Below, piece after piece: positions 10,890 to 22,325 of a DNA stretch of 64,000 nt. Source of the stretch: Erinaceus europaeus (Eukaryota; Chordata; Mammalia; Eulipotyphla; Erinaceidae). The notes under the pieces are model-generated. The model had not been told where the DNA came from and ran no database searches. It worked only from the letters and a program-made list of their open reading frames with translations. A program made the translations under genes and the position numbers. Every line of letters begins with the position of its first letter. Position 1 is the first letter of the stretch. Location: positions 96,958,752 to 97,022,751 of the forward strand of contig NC_080171.1 of the NCBI RefSeq assembly GCF_950295315.1. The letters are read 5' to 3'.

Positions 10890-11108
10890 TTTCTTTTTTA
10901 AGATATTTTTTAAATTTTAATTATTTTACTATTGGATAAAGACTGAGGGGGTGGGGGAGATAGAGAGGGAGAGAGACAGAGATACACCTGCAGCCCTGCT
11001 TCACCACTTGTGAAGCTTTCTCCCTGCTGGTGGGGGACCAGGGGCTTTGAACCCAGGTCCCTGCACACCATAGTGTCTGCTTAACCAGGTGTTCCACCAC
11101 CTGGCCCC
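10890..11108 (-). mobile_element. SINE-B nested in SINE-D
   Basis: Minus-strand complete copy interrupting the D element. Confidence 0.88.
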
Positions 11109-11139
11109 AATAAATAAAATCTTTAAAATAAAAATTAAA

Positions 11140-11252
11140 TTAAAGGTGGAGGTATAGCAGAATGGTTATATGCTGGCGTATGGCCGTGTGGTCAATCCCC
11201 CACACCGCCATAAGCCAGAGCTGAGGAGTGCTCTGGTTAAAAATTTAAAAAC
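11140..11252 (+). mobile_element. SINE-C
   Basis: Head gaggtatagcagaatggtta, end agctgaggagtgctctggtt. Confidence 0.75.
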
Positions 11253-11520
11253 AGCCGCAGCTGGTTAAGCGCACGTGGTGCAAAGTGCAAGGACCAGCAT
11301 AAGAGTCCCGGTTCGAGACCCCGGCTCCCCACCTGCAGGGGCGTCTCTTCACAGGCGGTGAAGCAGGTCTACAGGTGTCTATCTTTCTCTCCCCCTCTGT
11401 CTTCCCTCCTCTCTCCATTTCTCTCTGTCCTATCCAACAACAATATCAATAACAACAATAATAACTACAACAACAATAAAAAAGGGCAACAAAAGGGAAA
11501 ATAAATAAATATTAATTTTT
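11253..11520 (+). mobile_element. SINE-A
   Basis: Lacks the first ~12 bases of the head; B box ggttcgagacc. Confidence 0.9.
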
Positions 11521-11556
11521 TTTTAATTAAGAAACACTGACAAAAACCATAGGATA

Positions 11557-11820
11557 GGGAATCCAGCAGTAGCACAGCAGGTTAAGCGCACATGGCGCTT
11601 AAGGATCCCAGTTCTAGCCCCTGGGGTCCCCACCTGAAGGGGGGGTTGCTCACAAGCAGTGAAGCAGGTCTGGAGGTGTCTCTTTCTCTCCCCCTCTCTG
11701 TCTTCCCCTCCTCTCTCCATTTCTCTCTGTCCTATCTAACAATGACAACATCAATAACAACAATAACTACAACAGTAAAACAAAAATGGCAACAAAAGGG
11801 AATAAATATTTAAATAAATC
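11557..11820 (+). mobile_element. SINE-A, A/B-box spacing deleted
   Basis: The head jumps from catggcgc to ttaaggatccc, losing the aaagcacaaggacc segment. Tail intact. Confidence 0.88.
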
Positions 11821-11832
11821 AATCAATCAAAA

Positions 11833-12065
11833 GAGGCCAGGTGGTGGCGTACTTGATTGAGTGCACATGCTACAATGCACAAGTACCCAGGTTCCAGCCC
11901 CTGGTCTCCACCTGCAGGGGGAATGCTTTGTAAGTGGTGAAGCAGTGCTGCAGGTGTCTCTCTGTCTCTCACTCTCTATCACCCCCCCTTCCCTCTCTAT
12001 TTCTGTCTGTCTCTATCCAATAAAAAATAAAGTTAATAAAAAATAAATAAAAATAAAATGATAAA
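11833..12065 (+). mobile_element. SINE-B
   Basis: Complete copy with an extended (aaaat)n-type tail. Confidence 0.88.
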
Positions 12066-12233
12066 AATTAAAATTTTTTTAAAAAATAACTCCACAGGAA
12101 GTAGTGGAAAGCTTCAGGAAAGGGAGAGTAAAACCCTGACAGCAGGAGAATAAAAAAGCACAGACAGAATGAAAAATAATGTTGCAGCCATCTCTGGGAA
12201 ATACTATCTATGACACCAATGAAAAGTCTATGT

Positions 12234-12964
12234 GACCAAAGCAACGATTGCCACCTCAACATGCTTCACCTCAGACTGTATCCAGAGACTTCACATGTGG
12301 AATGACAACCCTTCAACTTCATTACTCGGGTGAGACCTTTCCTTTTATAGTACACTCTAATTTCATCTTAGGTAGTTCACTTTCTAACAAAGTCCCATAA
12401 TCTAGATATACACCAGTTTCTGTGAGAGAGAGCTTATGTGCACACGTATCCATAAACTACTGCAAAATATATACCTGAAAGCAGAAGTACACTAGAGTTT
12501 GCAGTGAGTACCTCCCTAACACTTCCTCTCCACTATTCCAAGCTTGGGATCCATGATTGCTCAACAAATTGTTTGGCTTCATATGTTAACTCTCTTTTCA
12601 ATCACCAGGTTCCAGATGCCACCAGGATGCTGTCTAGGCTTCCCTGGATTGAAGACCCCACCAATGTGTCCTGGAGCTCAGCTTCCCCAGAGACACACCT
12701 TACTAGGAAAAGAGAGAGGCAGACTGGGAGTATGGACTGACCAGTCAATGCCCATGTTCAGCGGGGAAGCAATTACAGAAGCCAGACCTTCTACCTTCTG
12801 CAACCTTCAACGACCCTGGGTCCATGCTCCCAGAGGGCTATCATGGCAGGGGGTGGGTTATGGGGATTGGGTGGTGGGAATTGTGTGGAGTTGTACCCCT
12901 CCTACCTTATGTTTTTGTTCACTAATCCTTTCTTAAATAAAAAATTTAAAAAAAAGAAAAAGAA
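12234..12964 (+). mobile_element. LINE-G copy 1, 5' truncated, with target duplication
   Basis: 731-bp retroposon with an A-rich tail, between 13-bp repeats aaaagtctatgtg (12221-12233 and 12965-12977). The truncated 5' end, A tail and variable-length target duplications are LINE hallmarks. Homologous copies: 19872-21143, 41416-43797, about 48290-49375. I believe it is an L1-type 3' region; the family name is not settled from sequence alone. Confidence 0.8.
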
Positions 12965-12977
12965 AAAAGTCTATGTG

Positions 12978-13138
12978 GTGGTCTGGGAGGTGTCACAGTG
13001 GATAAAGGGTTGAACTCTCAAGCATGAGGTCTTGAGTTCCATCCCCAGCAGCATATGTACCAGAGTGATGCCTGGTCCATTTTCTCTCCGCCTATCCCTC
13101 TCATTAACAAACAAATAAATAAATAAATATTTTTTTAG
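12978..13138 (+). mobile_element. SINE-D
   Basis: Complete copy starting at the 3' edge of LINE-G copy 1's target duplication. Confidence 0.85.
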
Positions 13139-13349
13139 AAAAAGAAAGGCTATGTGTCAGAATATACTGAAACTGACTACTACATAGACTTCCCACAAAA
13201 AAGCAAGAGGCAAAGAGATAACAAACAATAAGATGGAGCCTGCTATCCACTGTGATGAAATCATATCAGTGGTCTACTAGGACCAAACAACAGAGGAAAA
13301 GGAGAGGTCTGCTTAGGTACTTTCCTCAATATCTGTAAGCAAATACTAA

Positions 13350-13510
13350 AGTGAGGATCTGGGGGCGGGGGCTTTTAGATCCTGGTGCACTATGGTGCTG
13401 AGGTGAGAGTGCACCAAAGAAAATGGAGAAATGTTACAGAAGTGCCAACAGCTGTAATTACTGTAAACCATTAACCCCCACAATAAAGACATTTTAAAGA
13501 AATAAAAAGA
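13350..13510 (+). mobile_element. L1 3' UTR tail
   Basis: Contains gtaattactgtaaaccatta and an aataaag end, the pattern of older hedgehog L1 3' ends. Confidence 0.6.
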
Positions 13511-13527
13511 TGATGATAAAGAAAGTG

Positions 13528-13885
13528 AGGGGGGCTGGGCAGTAGTGCAGCAGGTTAAGCGCACATAGCGCAAAGCCCAAGGACCCATGTAAGGATCCTG
13601 GTTCGAGCCCCCAGCTCCCCACCTGCAGGAGGGTCGCTTCACAAACAGTGAAGCAGGTCTGCAGGTGTCTGTCTTTATCTTTCCCTCTCTGTCTTCCCCT
13701 CCTCTCTCCATTTCTTTCTGTCCTATCCAACAACAACAACAGCTAAAACAATAACAACCACAACAAGGGCAACAAAATGGGGAAAATGGCCTCCAGGAAC
13801 AGTGGGTTCATAGTGCCGGCACCAAACTCCAGGAATAACCCTGGAGGCAATAAATAAATAGATTATAAATAAATAAATAAAGTGA
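13528..13885 (+). mobile_element. SINE-A+
   Basis: Full-length, with A and B boxes and the cctggaggcaataaa extension. Confidence 0.92.
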
Positions 13886-14110
13886 GTGGAAATTAAATAT
13901 AGTAAATGGGAAGAAACTTCAAGTATTCAACTGCCTCTTCTCTAACAGGTACTAGAAAATTGCACTTTTCTCATTACTTTTACAACTTAAGGTAAATGAA
14001 GGTTAGGGGACTCTCTCATAATTAGTAAAGCTTTACATTCTAAAATGTATACATGTGTATTCATACATTTCAATATATGGTAGCAAAAGCCCTTAAAAAT
14101 TAAACAGCAT

Positions 14111-14325
14111 CTGGGGGCCAGGCGGTGCGCACCTAGTTGAGTGCACACATTACCATGCACAAGGACCCAGGTTCAAGCCCCTGGTTCCTACCTGCAGGGG
14201 GAAAGCTTCAAAAGTGGTGAAGCAGGGCTACAGGTGTCACTCTGTCTCCCTAAACCCTCTTCTCTCTCGATTTCCAACTGTCTCTATCCAATAAATAAAT
14301 AAATAAATAAATAAAGTAAAAACAG
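14111..14325 (+). mobile_element. SINE-B
   Basis: Complete copy with (aata)n tail. Confidence 0.9.
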
Positions 14326-14489
14326 CATCAATAACTTTCAGAGATCACAAGGTAAGGGAGAAGCTGAGGTACCTGCATCCTGTCTCAAATACAGGTTGGT
14401 GAGCAGTGGAAACAAGATTGCATAATGGATGTTAGGCAAAAGATGAATCAAGTCACTGGGGCATGTAGAAGGAGGGTAAAAAAAGGAGA

Positions 14490-14586
14490 AGGAGGAGAGG
14501 AAAAGAGGAGAGGAGAGGAGAGGAGAGGAGAGGAGAGGAGAGGAGAGGAGAGGAGAGGAGAGGAGAGGAGAGGAGAGGAGAGGAGA
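14490..14586. repeat. (AGGAG)n microsatellite
   Basis: About 17 near-perfect pentamer units, likely length-variable. Confidence 0.95.
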
Positions 14587-14890
14587 CTAGGAAGCAGGCA
14601 AAGCTCTAGAGATGTCACCAGTATGCTATTCTATAAGTTCTTGAAACACATTCTTACACATACAGACTCCATCCTTCATCCGCCATCTGTTTTGCACACG
14701 TAGGAATGAGAAATGACTCCAGAGATACCTAACCCAGTGGCCCCAATATTTTCAACTATAAAAGCCTTTTTTGATTGGTGGACATTCATATGACAACTGC
14801 TATTATAGGGTTACTGAGAAAAATCAATGAGAGAAATACAGCAAACTAAGTGCTATTCATATTTTGTTATGACAAACTTAGTGCTAAGTG

Positions 14891-15095
14891 TTGGGGCTCA
14901 CCTGGTTAAGCGCACACACTACAGTGCACAAGGATCCAGGTTCAAGCCTCTGGTCCCCATCTGCAAGGGGAAAGCTTCATGAGTGGTGAAGTGGAGCTGC
15001 AGAAGTCTCTCTGTCTCTCACCCTCTCTATCTCCCCTTCCCCTCTCAATTTCTGTCTCTATCCAATAATAAATGAATAAAAAATATATATTAAAA
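14891..15095 (+). mobile_element. SINE-B
   Basis: 5' end lacks a few head bases. Imperfect flanking repeats (aacttagtgctaag / aaactaagtgctaaa) suggest its target duplication. Confidence 0.85.
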
Positions 15096-15281
15096 AAACT
15101 AAGTGCTAAATGTTATGAACAAACTCAGTGTTATTCATATTTTGCTATGACTTGGGGGATTTATACACAATTATGGATATTAGATATTTGCTGTAGGTAA
15201 AATCCTTAGGAACCTTTGCGACTATGTCAGTGGCTGGGGAATGTGTGAGTACACTGTATTTGAAAACAGAGAGAGTAAGAG

Positions 15282-15565
15282 GGGCCGGGCAGTAGTGCAC
15301 TGAGTTAACCACACATAGTAGGAAGCGCAAGGATCCTAATTCGAGCCCCTGCCTCCCTACCTGCAGGGGGGTCGTTAGTTACACAAGCAGTGAAGCAAGT
15401 CTCCAGGTGTCTGTCTTTCTCTCCCCCTCTGTCTTCCCCTCCTCTCTCCATCTCTCTCTGTCCTATCTAACAATGAGGACATCAGTAACAACAATAATAA
15501 TAACTACAACAATAAAAACAAGGGCAACAAAAGGGAATAAATAAATATTAAAAAAAAAAAAAAAA
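15282..15565 (+). mobile_element. SINE-A
   Basis: Diverged head but complete; 17-A tail. Confidence 0.88.
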
Positions 15566-15640
15566 GACTCATGCCTGAGGCACCCAGGTCCCAAGTTCAA
15601 TCATCCTCACCACCATAAGCTAGGTGAGAGGGGGAAAGGG
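15566..15640 (+). mobile_element. SINE-C 3' half
   Basis: Begins at gactcatgcctgaggc; the 5' half is missing. Confidence 0.6.
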
Positions 15641-15696
15641 GGAAAGAAAAGAAAAACAAAACTCAACAACAAAAAAAAAAGTGTAAAGAATGGCTC

Positions 15697-15848
15697 CTGG
15701 GATTGGGCAGTAGCACGCCTGGCTGAGCACATGTTACCATGTGCAAGGACCCACCCTGATTGAAGGACCCTGGTCCCCACCTGCAAAGCTTCATGAGTAG
15801 TAAAGCAGTGCTTCAATTATCTCTGTCTCTATCCAATAAATAATAACA
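15697..15848 (+). mobile_element. SINE-B, internally deleted
   Basis: The middle is shortened to cccacctgcaaagcttcatg. Confidence 0.75.
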
Positions 15849-15861
15849 TATATATATATAT

Positions 15862-16099
15862 TTTAATTGTTGTAGTTTGTTGATGTTGTTGTTGTTGTTG
15901 GATAGGAAAGAGAAAAATGGAGAAAGGAAGGGAAGACAGAGAGAGGGGGAGAGAAAGACAGACACCTGCAGATCTGCTTCACCGCTTGTGAAGTGACTCC
16001 CCTGCAGGTGGGGAGCTGGGGGCTTGAACCGGGATCCTTATGCCGGTCCTTGCGCTTAGTGCCACCTGTGCTTAACCGCTGCGCTACCACCCGACTCCC
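15862..16099 (-). mobile_element. SINE-A
   Basis: Minus-strand copy with a (GTT)n-rich tail complement and an intact B box. Confidence 0.9.
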
Positions 16100-16129
16100 A
16101 ACATATATATATTTTTTAAATGCAGGAAT

Positions 16130-16478
16130 AAGGCGCCAGGTGGTGGCACAGCAGGTTAAACCCACATGGTATGAAGCACAGGGACCGGCCTAAGGATCCC
16201 GGTTCGGCCCCTGGCTCTCCACCTGCAGAGGGGATCCCTTCACAGACAGTAAAGCATGTCTTATCTTTCTCTCCCCGTCTCTGTCTTCCTATCCTCTCTC
16301 CATTTCTCTCTGTCCTATCCAACAACAATAATAACAACAATACTACTAACAACAGTAATGATAACAGCAACAATAAACAACAAGGGCAACAAAGAGGAAA
16401 AATAGCCTCCAGGAGCAGAGGATTCATGGCGCAAGCACCATGCTCCAACAACAACCCTGGAGGCAAAAAAAAAAAAAA
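16130..16478 (+). mobile_element. SINE-A+ with B-like first bases
   Basis: First ~20 bases (gcgccaggtggtggcacagc) look like SINE-B, the rest is A+. It may be a recombinant or an intermediate subfamily. Confidence 0.85.
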
Positions 16479-16690
16479 GGCACCAGGTGGTGGTGCACCT
16501 GGTTAAGTGCTCACATTACAGTGTGCAATGATACAGGTTCAAATCCCTGGTCCCCAACTGTAGGGGGAAAGCTTTGCAAGTGGCAAAACAGGGCTGTAGG
16601 TGTCTCTCTGTCTCTCTCCATCTCCATCTTCCCCACCCCTCTCAATTTCTCTGTCTCTATCTAACAATAAATAAATAAAAATATTTTTTT
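16479..16690 (+). mobile_element. SINE-B
   Basis: Complete copy directly after the A+ poly(A). Confidence 0.9.
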
Positions 16691-16693
16691 TAA

Positions 16694-17040
16694 ATGCAGG
16701 AGTAGATAACATAATGGTTACACAAAGAGACTTTCATGCTGGGGCCAGGTGGTGGTGCACCTGGTTAAGCACACACATTACAGTGTGCAAGGAACCAGGT
16801 TCAAACCCCTGGTCCCCACCTGAAGGGGGAAAGCTTCACAAGTGGTGAAGCAGGACTGCAGGTGTTTCTGTTTCTCTTCTTTCAGTTTCTCTCTGTCTCT
16901 ATCCAATAATAAATAAATTAAATTAAAATAGAAGGTTTTTTTAAATTTCTTAAAAAGACTTTCATGCCTGAGGCTCCAAAGTCCCAGGTTCAATTCCCTG
17001 CACCACCATAAGCCGAAGCTCAGCAGTGCTCCAGTTAAAT
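16694..17040 (+). mobile_element. SINE-C split by SINE-B
   Basis: C pieces 16694-16739 and 16956-17040. The SINE-B (16741-16950) duplicated agactttcatgc at 16728-16739 and 16956-16967, which dates B after C. Confidence 0.9.
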
Positions 17041-17238
17041 AAAATTAAAAAAAAAAAAAAGGTTCCTAGCATCAGTACAAAAAGTTTCCCAGATATTAGT
17101 TGCTATGAAAGGCAGTATATTTTTCTCAAAAAAAAATTAAGAAATACCATATGATCAGCTTTTCCACTCTGCATTATTGGTCAGATATTATCTGAAGGAC
17201 TCCAGGTATTATCTAAAGAACATGAAAACCCTAATACA

Positions 17239-17343
17239 GTGGCCCGGGAGGTGGCACAGTGGATAAAGCATTGGACTCTCAAGTATGAGGTCCTGAGTTT
17301 GATTCCTGGCAGCACATGTACCAGAGTGATATCCAGTTCTTTC

Positions 17344-17377
<34 letters not shown>

Positions 17378-17418
17378 CCCTCTTATCTTTCTCATTAATA
17401 AATAAATAAAATTTTTTA
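17239..17418 (+). mobile_element. SINE-D with (CT)n and target duplication
   Basis: Flanked by 14-bp repeats aaaaccctaataca (17225-17238 and 17419-17432). The ct tract near 17350 has expanded. Confidence 0.92.
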
Positions 17419-17444
17419 AAAACCCTAATACAAAAAAAAGTATA

Positions 17445-17580
17445 GAGTGCTAAAGAAATATCTCACTGGGTAGGGTCCTGGCACACACAGAGTGCTACAA
17501 AGGCACTGAGGATAGTTCTGGTACTGTGGTGGCTCTTTTTCTTTCTGTGTGTCTGTCTGTTTCTCTGTCTTAATGAAAAA
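17445..17580 (+). mobile_element. SINE-F
   Basis: tgctaaagaaatatctcac head, gttctggtactgtggtggct, and a ctctgtcttaatg end. Confidence 0.45.
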
Positions 17581-17614
17581 GTTGCTAAAAGCAATGAAAT
17601 TGCAAACATGAGGC

Positions 17615-17765
17615 CTTGGAAACACACATACACACATGCACACACATACACACAAACATAGGTGTACATATATGTTGTGCATTCCTATTTTCATTGCAGC
17701 ACTATTTACAATCAAGATATATAATGCATATGAATATGAATGATTGGATAAAGAATACACATGCC
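17615..17765 (+). mobile_element. CA-rich tract plus short L1 fragment
   Basis: A degenerate (CA)n (17620-17660), then a plus-strand L1 ORF2 scrap: cattgcagcactatttacaa and attggataaagaa. Confidence 0.55.
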
Positions 17766-18260
17766 ACCAATGGGAATAATGGTTTTCTTGAGGGAAAGAA
17801 AAAAAAGCAGCCAGGTAAATCATTAAAACACCAATGGCTGTTTTATTCTCACAGTACTCTCTAATCCCCATGAAACTAAGACGTGTCTCAGGAGAAATTT
17901 GTGTTTGTTTTCTGAAAACGTGAACTCCAGGAGGAGATTATGCTAGAGGAAGGGTAGAAAGGTATTACCTTTCAGGAGAGGGAGGTAGAAACAACAAGAA
18001 CAAAGGGAGTGATCTACCTGGAGACCCCAAAAAGGTGGGATGTACAACTCCACGATGAGCAGTGCTCAACATGAATGACAAGTCCTTAGACATGAGTGTG
18101 CGCTAGAGCTCAGAAAGCTCCAGCAGCAAACCCCACACCTAGCAAAAGTTCTGGGGCCTGAAGTTGGCCACAAAACAGCAACATGGAGGAAATCCTGTAC
18201 TACACTAAAACAAGTACCTGTTACTCTATATACTTAGAACTCAACTTTTTAGTAAAATTA
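17766..18260. other. no recognisable feature (SCAI intronic)
   Basis: Unique-looking sequence, possibly diverged L1; nothing I can support. Confidence 0.4.
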
Positions 18261-18269
18261 AGAATTCAG

Positions 18270-18720
18270 TGGTCCAGGAGGTGGCGCAGTTCGATCCCCG
18301 GCAGCACATGTGCCAGAGTGATGTCTGGTGTTGTTAAAATTCAGAGGCTCTAGCTGGCCAGGCTAGCTTCACGGGCGGGTAACAGAGACAACCAGAGACA
18401 TACGGCTGGGCAGGGAAGCTGTATTTCTTTATTCAGGAACAACGATTCATAAACTAAGACAAACTAATCACCAAACAGAACTCTGCTGTCTCTTTGCGGC
18501 GGCGCAAGCACTCTCTCTATAACTCTCGCACTCTGCAACTCTGGAACTCTCGGGGTTCCCAGGGGCGGGGCCAAGAGGCCCGCGAAACTAACTGGACTGA
18601 TCCAATTTTCTTGGCGGGGGAGGGCTAGAACAAACCAATGTAAAGCATACAACAGTCTGGTTCTTTCTCTCTCCTCCTATATTTCTCATTAATAAATAAA
18701 TAAAATCTTTAAAAAAAAAA
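18270..18720 (+). mobile_element. SINE-D carrying a solo LTR
   Basis: D pieces 18270-18328 and 18655-18720, between 9-bp repeats agaattcag (18261-18269 and 18721-18729). The D copy lacks its central part (ggtggcgcagttcgatcccc joins head to B box). The LTR inserted later. Confidence 0.88.
18329..18654 (-). mobile_element. solo LTR, ERV class II-like
   Basis: 326-bp element with TG...CA ends and a 6-bp target duplication gtctgg (18323-18328 and 18655-18660). On the minus strand it carries a GC-rich promoter half, an AATAAA signal (complement at about 18428) and ends with gcctctgaa...ttaacaaca. No internal proviral genes are present, so it is a recombined solo LTR. Six-base duplications fit ERVK/IAP-type elements. 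Confidence 0.85.
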
Positions 18721-18764
18721 AGAATTCAGATTACGGGAAGCTCAATAACAAAAAGAAAATTATT

Positions 18765-19046
18765 GGGAGTCGGGCTGTAGCACAGCGGGTTAAGCGCAGG
18801 TGGCGCAAAGCACAAGGACCGGCATAAGGATCCCGGTTCGAACCCCGGCTCCCCACCTGCAGGGGAGTCACTTCACAGGCGGTGAAGCAGGTCTGCAGGT
18901 GTCTATCTTTCTCTCCCCCTCTCTGTCTTCCCCTCCTCTCTCCATTTCTTTCTGTCCTATCCAACAACGACGACAACAACAATAACTACAACAATAAAAC
19001 AACAAGGGCAACAAAAGGGAATAAATAAATAAAATAAATATTTAAA
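18765..19046 (+). mobile_element. SINE-A, young subfamily
   Basis: Full length, with the diagnostic gggctgtag, ggcataagg and cgaaccccgg bases. Flanked by aaaattatt (18756-18764 and 19047-19055). Confidence 0.93.
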
Positions 19047-19289
19047 AAAATTATTTCCTCAATAAATAAATATCACAGGGGAAAAATACAGAAAACTAGC
19101 AATCCAAAATGAAAAAAATAATATTGTAATCTAATCTTCAGCTTGCAAGTTATAAACCTTATCTACATTCTGATTTGAACAGATTTTTGTGCCTTTTTAA
19201 AATACTTATTTCACGGGGCAGAAGCATAGCATTGCCTGGACACCACTTGAGCTAATCAAAGTGTTTAGAATAAAATATTCCCATGAAAA

Positions 19290-19428
19290 AGCAGAGGTTG
19301 GACTGGTGAAATAGCTCACTTGAATAGTGTGCTGCTCTGCCATGTGCATGACCCAGGTTCAAGCCCAGACCCCACTACACTGAACGAAGCTTCTGTGCTG
19401 TGGTCTCGATTGGTGTCTGTCTGTCTTT
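19290..19428 (+). mobile_element. SINE-F, split by SINE-B
   Basis: Head gtgaaatagctcacttg, tail resumes at 19613-19680 (ctcctctctccctctaaaat). Confidence 0.55.
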
Positions 19429-19612
19429 TTCTTTATTAATGAATAGAGACAGAGAGAAACTAAGAATGGAGAAGGAGATAGGGAAAGAGACAGAGAGACT
19501 CCTGCAGCCCTGCTTCACCACTCAAGCCCTGCAGGTGAAAACCAGGGGCTTGAACCTAGGTCCTTGTGCATTGTAATGTGTGTGCTTAAGCAGGTATGTC
19601 ACCACCTGGCAT
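19429..19612 (-). mobile_element. SINE-B nested in SINE-F
   Basis: Minus-strand copy, B box gcttgaacctagg. Confidence 0.85.
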
Positions 19613-19871
19613 TGTTTGCTCTATGTTAACTCCAGGCACTATTCTCTGTACTCCTCTCTCCCTCTAAAATAAATTTTAAAAACTGGCCCAGGAAAACCAC
19701 TCAGTAATGGTACTGCACATGTGCTAGACCTTGGCACTGAACTCAAAAACTTTTTTTAAATATATTTAAAATTTATTCCCACCACCAAAGGTCTGTGTCC
19801 CTACACCCAATCCCCTATAGTGAAGCTGAAAATCTACCCTCATTTTTTTAATGATAAAAATAAACAGCTTG

Positions 19872-21143
19872 GATCTCTCCATTATTACCAGTCATCTCTA
19901 TAGATCCCTTTGTGGGCCCCCATTACCCTCAACTTGGATCAACAACAGTAGAGAATGTTTCATCCTCTGAAGGGAGGATGGACAACATACTCTATGCTAC
20001 ACCTGAGGAAGATGGGTCGATACTGGGGCAGCTTGGAACGTTCCTACTCATGACCACAGAATGTGAGCTCAGATCTATAGGGATACAAAGGTCACATAGG
20101 CTCACATGAGCTGAATATGGGCCCCAGATCACATAAAATCAATGAGGCTTACAATCAACAATATTTATACACCTTTCCCATATTTGGGAGTTCCCTGATC
20201 CAGCTTTCTGGTCCTTTTTCCAGCCATGACATCATCTCCCCAGACAATAACTTGGATCCACCTGCATATCAGATTTCAGGCTCAGGGAAAAAAAAAATTA
20301 GTATAGCCATAGGCCCTTTGGAATATAACTAAAATAGGTCTACTAGGTATCTACAAAACAAGACCCCCCAACTCTTCATCTGCACTATTCCAGCTTTTAG
20401 GTTCATGATTAGTCAACAATTTGTTTGGCTTTATATGTTAACTGTCTTTCCAGCCACCAGGTTCCAGATGCTAAGATGATGCCAACCAGACTTCCCTGGA
20501 CAGACAACCCCACCAATGTGTCCTGGAGCTCTGATTCCCCAGAACCTTGCCCCACTAGGGAAAGAGAGAAGCAGGCTGGGAATATGGATCGACCTGTAAA
20601 TGCCCACGTTCAGCGGGGAAACAATTACAGAAGCCAGACCTTCCACCTTCTGCATCCCACAATGACCTTGGGTCCATACTCCCAGAGGGTTAAAGAATAG
20701 GAAAGCTATCAGGAGATGGGTTGGGATATGGAGTTCTGATGGTGGGAATTTGCCGGGCTAGCTTTGCGGTCGGGAGAGAGGATCCAGGGACTTGTGGCTG
20801 AGCGGGAACACAATGCAATGCCTTTATTGATCAGAGACAATGCCTTTATATCTTAGAAACCGGAAGTGGCAGGTCAGAAAAGGAAATGGCTAGGAGAGGG
20901 GGTGGAGAAAAGAAAAGAGTGCGAAGGTAGAAAGCTTCCATAGCAGCTGTTGCTAAGGTTCTAACCAATGGGATAAACCAATACCATGCAGGCAGGGCAG
21001 GTCTCAGGCAAAACAATGATTATGTAAATAGACTATAGTATCAGCGATGGAGCAGGGTGTAATGCCCAACAGGAATTGTGTGGAGTTGTACCCCTCTTAT
21101 CCTATGGTTTTGTCAGTGTTTCCTTTTTATAAATAAAATATAT
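19872..21143 (+). mobile_element. LINE-G copy 2, with target duplication
   Basis: 5'-truncated retroposon between 14-bp repeats aaataaacagcttg (19858-19871 and 21144-21157). About 950 bp of LINE sequence after removing the LTR at 20751-21071. Shares the vpda/[14 protein letters not shown] stretch with copies 1 and 4. The sequence just upstream (19755-19857) looks like another L1-type 3' UTR piece. Confidence 0.8.
20751..21071 (-). mobile_element. solo LTR, ERV class II-like
   Basis: 321-bp element, TG...CA ends, 6-bp duplication ggaatt (20745-20750 and 21072-21077). On the minus strand a TATA-like gatataaagg precedes an AATAAA (complement near 20822-20827) by about 20 bases. Its edge gctagcccggca resembles the ends of the other two LTRs. 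No internal retroviral sequence remains. Confidence 0.85.
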
Positions 21144-21158
21144 AAATAAACAGCTTGA

Positions 21159-21382
21159 AGGCCGGTGGTGGCGCATCTGGTTGAGCACATGTTATAATGT
21201 GCAAGGACCCAGGTTCAACCCCCAGTTCTCATCTACGGGGGAAAGCTTCACAAGTGGCAAAGCAGGTCTGCAGGTACTTCTGTCTCCCTCCTATCTCCCC
21301 CTTCCCTCTTGATTTCTGGCTGTCTCTATCCAATAAATAAATAAAGACAATAAATAAATAAATAATTTTTAAAATATATAAG
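21159..21382 (+). mobile_element. SINE-B
   Basis: Complete copy following LINE-G copy 2. Confidence 0.88.
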
Positions 21383-21615
21383 AGGGCTGGGTGTTGAAGC
21401 AGGTCTGCAGGTGTCTCTCCCCCTCTCTGTCTTCTCCTCCTCCTCTCTCCATTTCTCTCTGTCCTATCCAACAACAACAGCAATGGCAACAATAACATTA
21501 ACAACAAGGGTAACAACCATGGCAACAAAATGGGAAAAATGGCCTCCAGGAACAGGGGATTCGTAGTATAGGCACTGAAAGCCCCAGCAATAACCCTGGA
21601 GGCAAATATATATAT
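21383..21615 (+). mobile_element. SINE-A+, head mostly deleted
   Basis: gggctgggtg joins directly to ttgaagcaggtctgcag, so A and B boxes are lost. The extension aataaccctggaggc is present. Confidence 0.85.
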
Positions 21616-21644
21616 ATAATTTTAAAAAGTGAAAAAAAAAAAAA

Positions 21645-21760
21645 AGGATGGGAAGTATAATGGTTATGCAAAGAGACTTTCATGCCTGAGGCTCTCAAGT
21701 CCTAGGTTCAATCCCCCACACCACCATAAGCCAGAGCTGAGCAGTGCTCTGGTTAAAAAA
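21645..21760 (+). mobile_element. SINE-C
   Basis: Near-consensus copy, A tail at 21755-21765. Confidence 0.9.
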
Positions 21761-21932
21761 AAAAAGTTAAAGAAAAAAAAGCTTTACCAAAATTCGTTGT
21801 CTCTGTAGAGATGTTGCTGAGATAAACACTACTTCAATGCAACTCTAAATAGAGGGTGTTTCAGTGGAGATTAAAAATATCCCCCGAGTTTTCCATATAA
21901 CTACCTCTAGAAACTCAGCTTTAAAAAAAAAA

Positions 21933-21951
21933 AAATATATATATATATATA

Positions 21952-22015
<64 letters not shown>
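21933..22015. repeat. (TA)n then (GTATAT)n microsatellite
   Basis: About 10 TA units followed by about 10 hexamers. Confidence 0.95.
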
Positions 22016-22017
<2 letters not shown>

Positions 22018-22325
22018 AGTCAGGCAGTAGCACAGTGGGTTAAGTGCACATGGAGCAAAGTGCAAGGACCCGCATAAGGATACCAGTTAGAACCCCCGGC
22101 TCCCCACCAGCAAGAACCAGCATAAAGATCCCAGTTTGAGCCCACAGCTCCCCACCTGCAGGGGAGTCACTTCACAGGCGGTGAACAGGTCTGCAGGTAT
22201 CTGTCTTTCTCTCCCCCTGTCTTCCCTTCCTCTCTCCATTTCTCTCTGTCCTAACATTGATGACACCAATAACAACAATAATAACTGCAACAACAATGAA
22301 AAACAACAAGGGCCACAAAAAAATT
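22016..22325 (+). mobile_element. SINE-A with duplicated B-box block
   Basis: The 48-bp block from caagga to the end of ccccaccag/ccccacctg occurs twice in tandem (22063-22110 and 22111-22158), giving two diverged B-box regions. Confidence 0.88.

Noticed and set aside
14425..14703. 92-codon frame with RRGEE repeats
   Set aside because: Translation of the (AGGAG)n microsatellite.
17463..17871. 148-codon frame rich in CVCVCMCVCV
   Set aside because: Produced by a CA/GT-rich tract and SINE sequence; no splice or codon evidence.
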